Shown here: positions 6,467 through 8,155 of the stretch, piece by piece
How positions within the stretch are numbered: the first letter of the stretch is position 1
Layout of the letters: every line of letters starts with the position of its first letter
Assembly (NCBI GenBank): GCA_902783175.1
Contig: CACZQA010000217.1
Span: forward strand, 1 to 8,155
Source: an uncultured Coriobacteriaceae bacterium
GTDB lineage: Bacteria; Actinomycetota; Coriobacteriia; Coriobacteriales; QAMH01
Reading direction: 5' to 3'
DNA: 8,155 nt
Program-made: the position numbers and the translations under genes
The notes under the pieces: generated by a model
What the model was told of the DNA's origin: nothing
The model's database searches: none
What the model saw: only the letters and a program-made list of their open reading frames with translations

Positions 6467-6490
6467 TGCGGTCGAATAAACAACACCGCA
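6467..6490. repeat. Inverted repeat TGCGGT-N12-ACCGCA over the -35 region
   Basis: Six-base arms TGCGGT (6467-6472) and ACCGCA (6485-6490) flank 12 bases and end just upstream of the TATAAT of the ModE-like gene. The 18-base centre spacing fits a dimeric winged-helix protein gripping two successive major grooves. It is a candidate operator. Confidence 0.4.
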
Positions 6491-6492
6491 AC

Positions 6493-6506
6493 GATTATTG
6501 CTAATC
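6493..6506. repeat. Short inverted repeat GATTA-TTGC-TAATC
   Basis: Five-base arms GATTA (6493-6497) and TAATC (6502-6506) are separated by four bases, upstream of the regulator promoter. It could be a second protein-binding site, but in AT-rich DNA this symmetry may be chance. Confidence 0.25.
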
Positions 6507-6570
6507 ACAAAAGCTTAACAAAGTAACCGGTGTAGGCAGTATCTTTGCCTTATTTGTCATCTGACCAATG

Positions 6571-6606
6571 TTAAGAAAGCCCGCCTCCACGCGCATGGAG
6601 ACGGGC
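6571..6606 (-). terminator. Intrinsic terminator of thrC
   Basis: On the minus strand GCCCGTCTCCA (6606-6596) pairs with TGGAGGCGGGC (6589-6579), with one U-G wobble and a six-base loop, followed by TTTCTTA. It lies 21 bases after the thrC stop and separates thrC transcription from the regulator gene. Confidence 0.85.
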
Positions 6607-6627
6607 CACTTTCAGCATATGTCCAAG

Positions 6628-8155
6628 CTAGGCGAGAAACGCCTTGACCGCGCCTTCCACACCGGCGGTATCGCCGTCGATAACCTCGGTGAAGCGGATC
6701 GGCTTGTCGTCGAGGACATCGAGCCCCGCGGGGATGGGCGACACGCCCGTCGCCTCGAAGACGACGCGGTTGAGCTGCACGTCCGAAAGGCCCGCGACCT
6801 CCTGCGGCAGCGGCTCGCCGGCTTTGATGCCGTTGAGCGCGCGGTACACGTTGGAGCCGAACTTGGCCCAGTTGGCCGTCGACGCGACGAGCATCGGGTT
6901 TGCGCCCTTGTGCGCGGCGGCGACGTTCCACGCCACGGCCGAGTGTGGGTCGAGCAGGTACCCATGCTCCTCGTAGACCGCCTTGATGGTCTCGAGGCAG
7001 GTCTCGTTGTCCACAGACCCGCATTCGTAGTTTTCCTGCAGGGCGGCGAAGGTCTGGGCGTCGACCTCGAAGCGGCGCTTCTCGTTGAGGTCGGCCATCC
7101 ACTGCGTGATCTTGGCCTCGTCGCGGCCCGTGAGCTCGTAGAGCTGGCGCTCGAGATTGCTCGAGACGAGGATGTCCATGGAGGGGCTCGGCGTGAGGAT
7201 GAACTCGCGGTCGACAATGTCGTAGACGCCCGTCTCGATGAAGTCCGTCAGGACGCGGTTGGTGTTGCTCGCGCAGACAATCTTGTCGATGGGCGTGCCG
7301 ATCTGCTTGGCGTACCAGCACGCGAGGATATTGCCAAAGTTGCCGGTCGGAACAGTGACGTCAATGGGATCGCCCGCCTTGACCTCGCCGCTTTTGACCA
7401 TGCTCGCGTAGCTGCTGATGTAGTAGACGACCTGCGGGAGCAGGCGCCCCCAGTTGATGGAGTTGGCGGACGAGAGCGCGACGTTGTCCTGCTCGAGGAG
7501 CTGGCGGTTGAACTCGTCGTCGCCGAACATGCGCTTGACGCTCGTCTGGCAGTCGTCGAAGTTGCCGCGTGCGGCGTACACGCAGACGTTGTCGCCTTCC
7601 TGCGTGGCCATCTGCTTGTACTGGATGTCGCTCACGCCGCCGTCGGGGTAGAAGACGACGATGGAGGTGTGCGCGCGGTTGGCAAAGCCCTGCAGTGCGG
7701 CTTTGCCCGTGTCGCCGCTCGTCGCGACGGCGATGAGATAGTCGTTGGTCGGGCCGCCCGCGGCACGGAGCTTGTCGACGCTGGCCGAGAAGAACACCGG
7801 CAGACATTGGAGCGCCATCTCCTTGAACGCGCTCGTGGGGCCGTGCCACAGCTCGAGCACGTACATGCCGTCGGTCACCTTCTTGATGGGGGCGATCTCG
7901 GGCGTGTCGAAGTTGTCGGCGTAGATGGTGCCCATGAGGGAGTCGAGCTCCTCGTCGAAGAAGTCCACGCCAAAGCGGCGGTAGACCGCCGCCGCGCGCT
8001 GCGCGTAGGGCAGCTCGCCCAGCGAGACGATCTCGTCGAGCGTCATCGTGGGGACCGTCTCGGGGACAAGCAGGCCGCCACCGGGCGCGATACCTTTGAT
8101 CACAGCCTCGCTGAACTTGAGCGGTTCGGTCACGTTGCCACGCGTATCTATATAG
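6628..8155 (-). CDS. thrC: Threonine synthase, 5' end cut by the window edge
   Basis: This PLP enzyme converts O-phospho-homoserine to threonine in the cytoplasm, the last step of threonine synthesis. The frame stays open to base 8155. Upstream of the GTG at 8133 the codons read YIDTRGN, which matches the conserved threonine synthase N-terminus, so that GTG is an internal Val and the true start lies a few codons outside. Numbering from that Val, the PLP-lysine motif is HGPTSAFKEMALQ (K104), followed by ATSGDTGKAA (137-146), the phosphate-loop region SSANSINWGRLLPQ (221-234) and PTGNFGNILA (262-271). The C-terminus (AVKAFLA) is intact. At about 510 residues it belongs to the longer bacterial/fungal form rather than the short plant-like form. 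No other threonine-pathway gene is visible; hom or thrB may lie beyond the right edge. A terminator follows the stop. Confidence 0.95.
   Translation of the reverse strand, partial: YIDTRGNVTEPLKFSEAVIKGIAPGGGLLVPETVPTMTLDEIVSLGELPYAQRAAAVYRRFGVDFFDEELDSLMGTIYADNFDTPEIAPIKKVTDGMYVLELWHGPTSAFKEMALQCLPVFFSASVDKLRAAGGPTNDYLIAVATSGDTGKAALQGFANRAHTSIVVFYPDGGVSDIQYKQMATQEGDNVCVYAARGNFDDCQTSVKRMFGDDEFNRQLLEQDNVALSSANSINWGRLLPQVVYYISSYASMVKSGEVKAGDPIDVTVPTGNFGNILACWYAKQIGTPIDKIVCASNTNRVLTDFIETGVYDIVDREFILTPSPSMDILVSSNLERQLYELTGRDEAKITQWMADLNEKRRFEVDAQTFAALQENYECGSVDNETCLETIKAVYEEHGYLLDPHSAVAWNVAAAHKGANPMLVASTANWAKFGSNVYRALNGIKAGEPLPQEVAGLSDVQLNRVVFEATGVSPIPAGLDVLDDKPIRFTEVIDGDTAGVEGAVKAFLA

Larger units (their letters stand above)
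6419..6570 (-). promoter_or_regulatory. AT-rich promoter/operator region of the ModE-like regulator
   Basis: On the minus strand a perfect -10 TATAAT (6465-6460) would start transcription near 6453, leaving a leader of about 35 bases. No good -35 sits at the usual 16-18 bases; the best match, TTGCGG (6491-6486), is 20 bases away. The region also holds direct and inverted repeats listed separately. A weak -35 with dense symmetry suggests control by an activator or repressor. Confidence 0.5.

Noticed and set aside
8146..8155. ATATAGATA shared with the leader of the ModE-like gene, looking like a common promoter element
   Set aside because: At the right edge these bases are in-frame codons (Tyr-Ile-Asp) of threonine synthase, so the match is coincidental.
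1..8155. CRISPR arrays, insertion sequences, tRNA/rRNA genes, attachment sites
   Set aside because: I saw no regularly spaced repeats, transposase-like frames, tRNA-like cloverleaf or long terminal repeats. Nearly all sequence is explained by five ordinary chromosomal genes.

Overview
The window is GC-rich with compact genes. It carries the actinobacterial cell-wall signalling block: a PP2C phosphatase, SEDS and PbpA functions, and a PASTA kinase. Gene order, codon use and a short ModE-type regulator suggest an actinobacterium, most likely class Coriobacteriia (Eggerthella/Collinsella relatives). That placement is inferred from family knowledge and could not be checked by a search.

Layout. 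Bases 1-1153 (+) hold the 3' part of a membrane-anchored PP2C Ser/Thr phosphatase (PstP type). Nine bases later a TTG start opens a 921-residue gene (1163-3928, +). It fuses a 12-segment SEDS glycosyltransferase (RodA/FtsW family) to a complete class B penicillin-binding transpeptidase (PbpA type). A 137-base gap follows with a good sigma-70-like promoter. Then comes pknB (4066-5913, +), a transmembrane Ser/Thr kinase with three PASTA domains and a 50-residue Ser/Gly/Asn tail. A strong intrinsic terminator (5926-5962) closes this operon.

The right side is on the minus strand and converges on pknB. Read in its own direction, it begins with thrC (threonine synthase), which runs off the right edge and ends at 6628 with its own terminator (6571-6606). 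An AT-rich regulatory gap of about 130 bases follows, and then a 116-residue stand-alone ModE/LysR-type winged-helix regulator (6418-6068). A GNRA-capped hairpin (6032-6005) follows that gene.

How it fits together. PknB senses cell-wall fragments through its PASTA domains and phosphorylates division and elongation proteins. The PP2C protein reverses this. The fused SEDS-PBP is the glycan polymerase plus crosslinker and a plausible target or partner. The thrC and regulator genes look unrelated to this system.

The most notable feature is the single-polypeptide SEDS-PBP machine between phosphatase and kinase. In well-known relatives such as Mycobacterium the same two functions are separate neighbouring genes, rodA and pbpA. 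I see no wholly novel system. Both edge genes are truncated, and their apparent GTG starts inside the window are internal valine codons.
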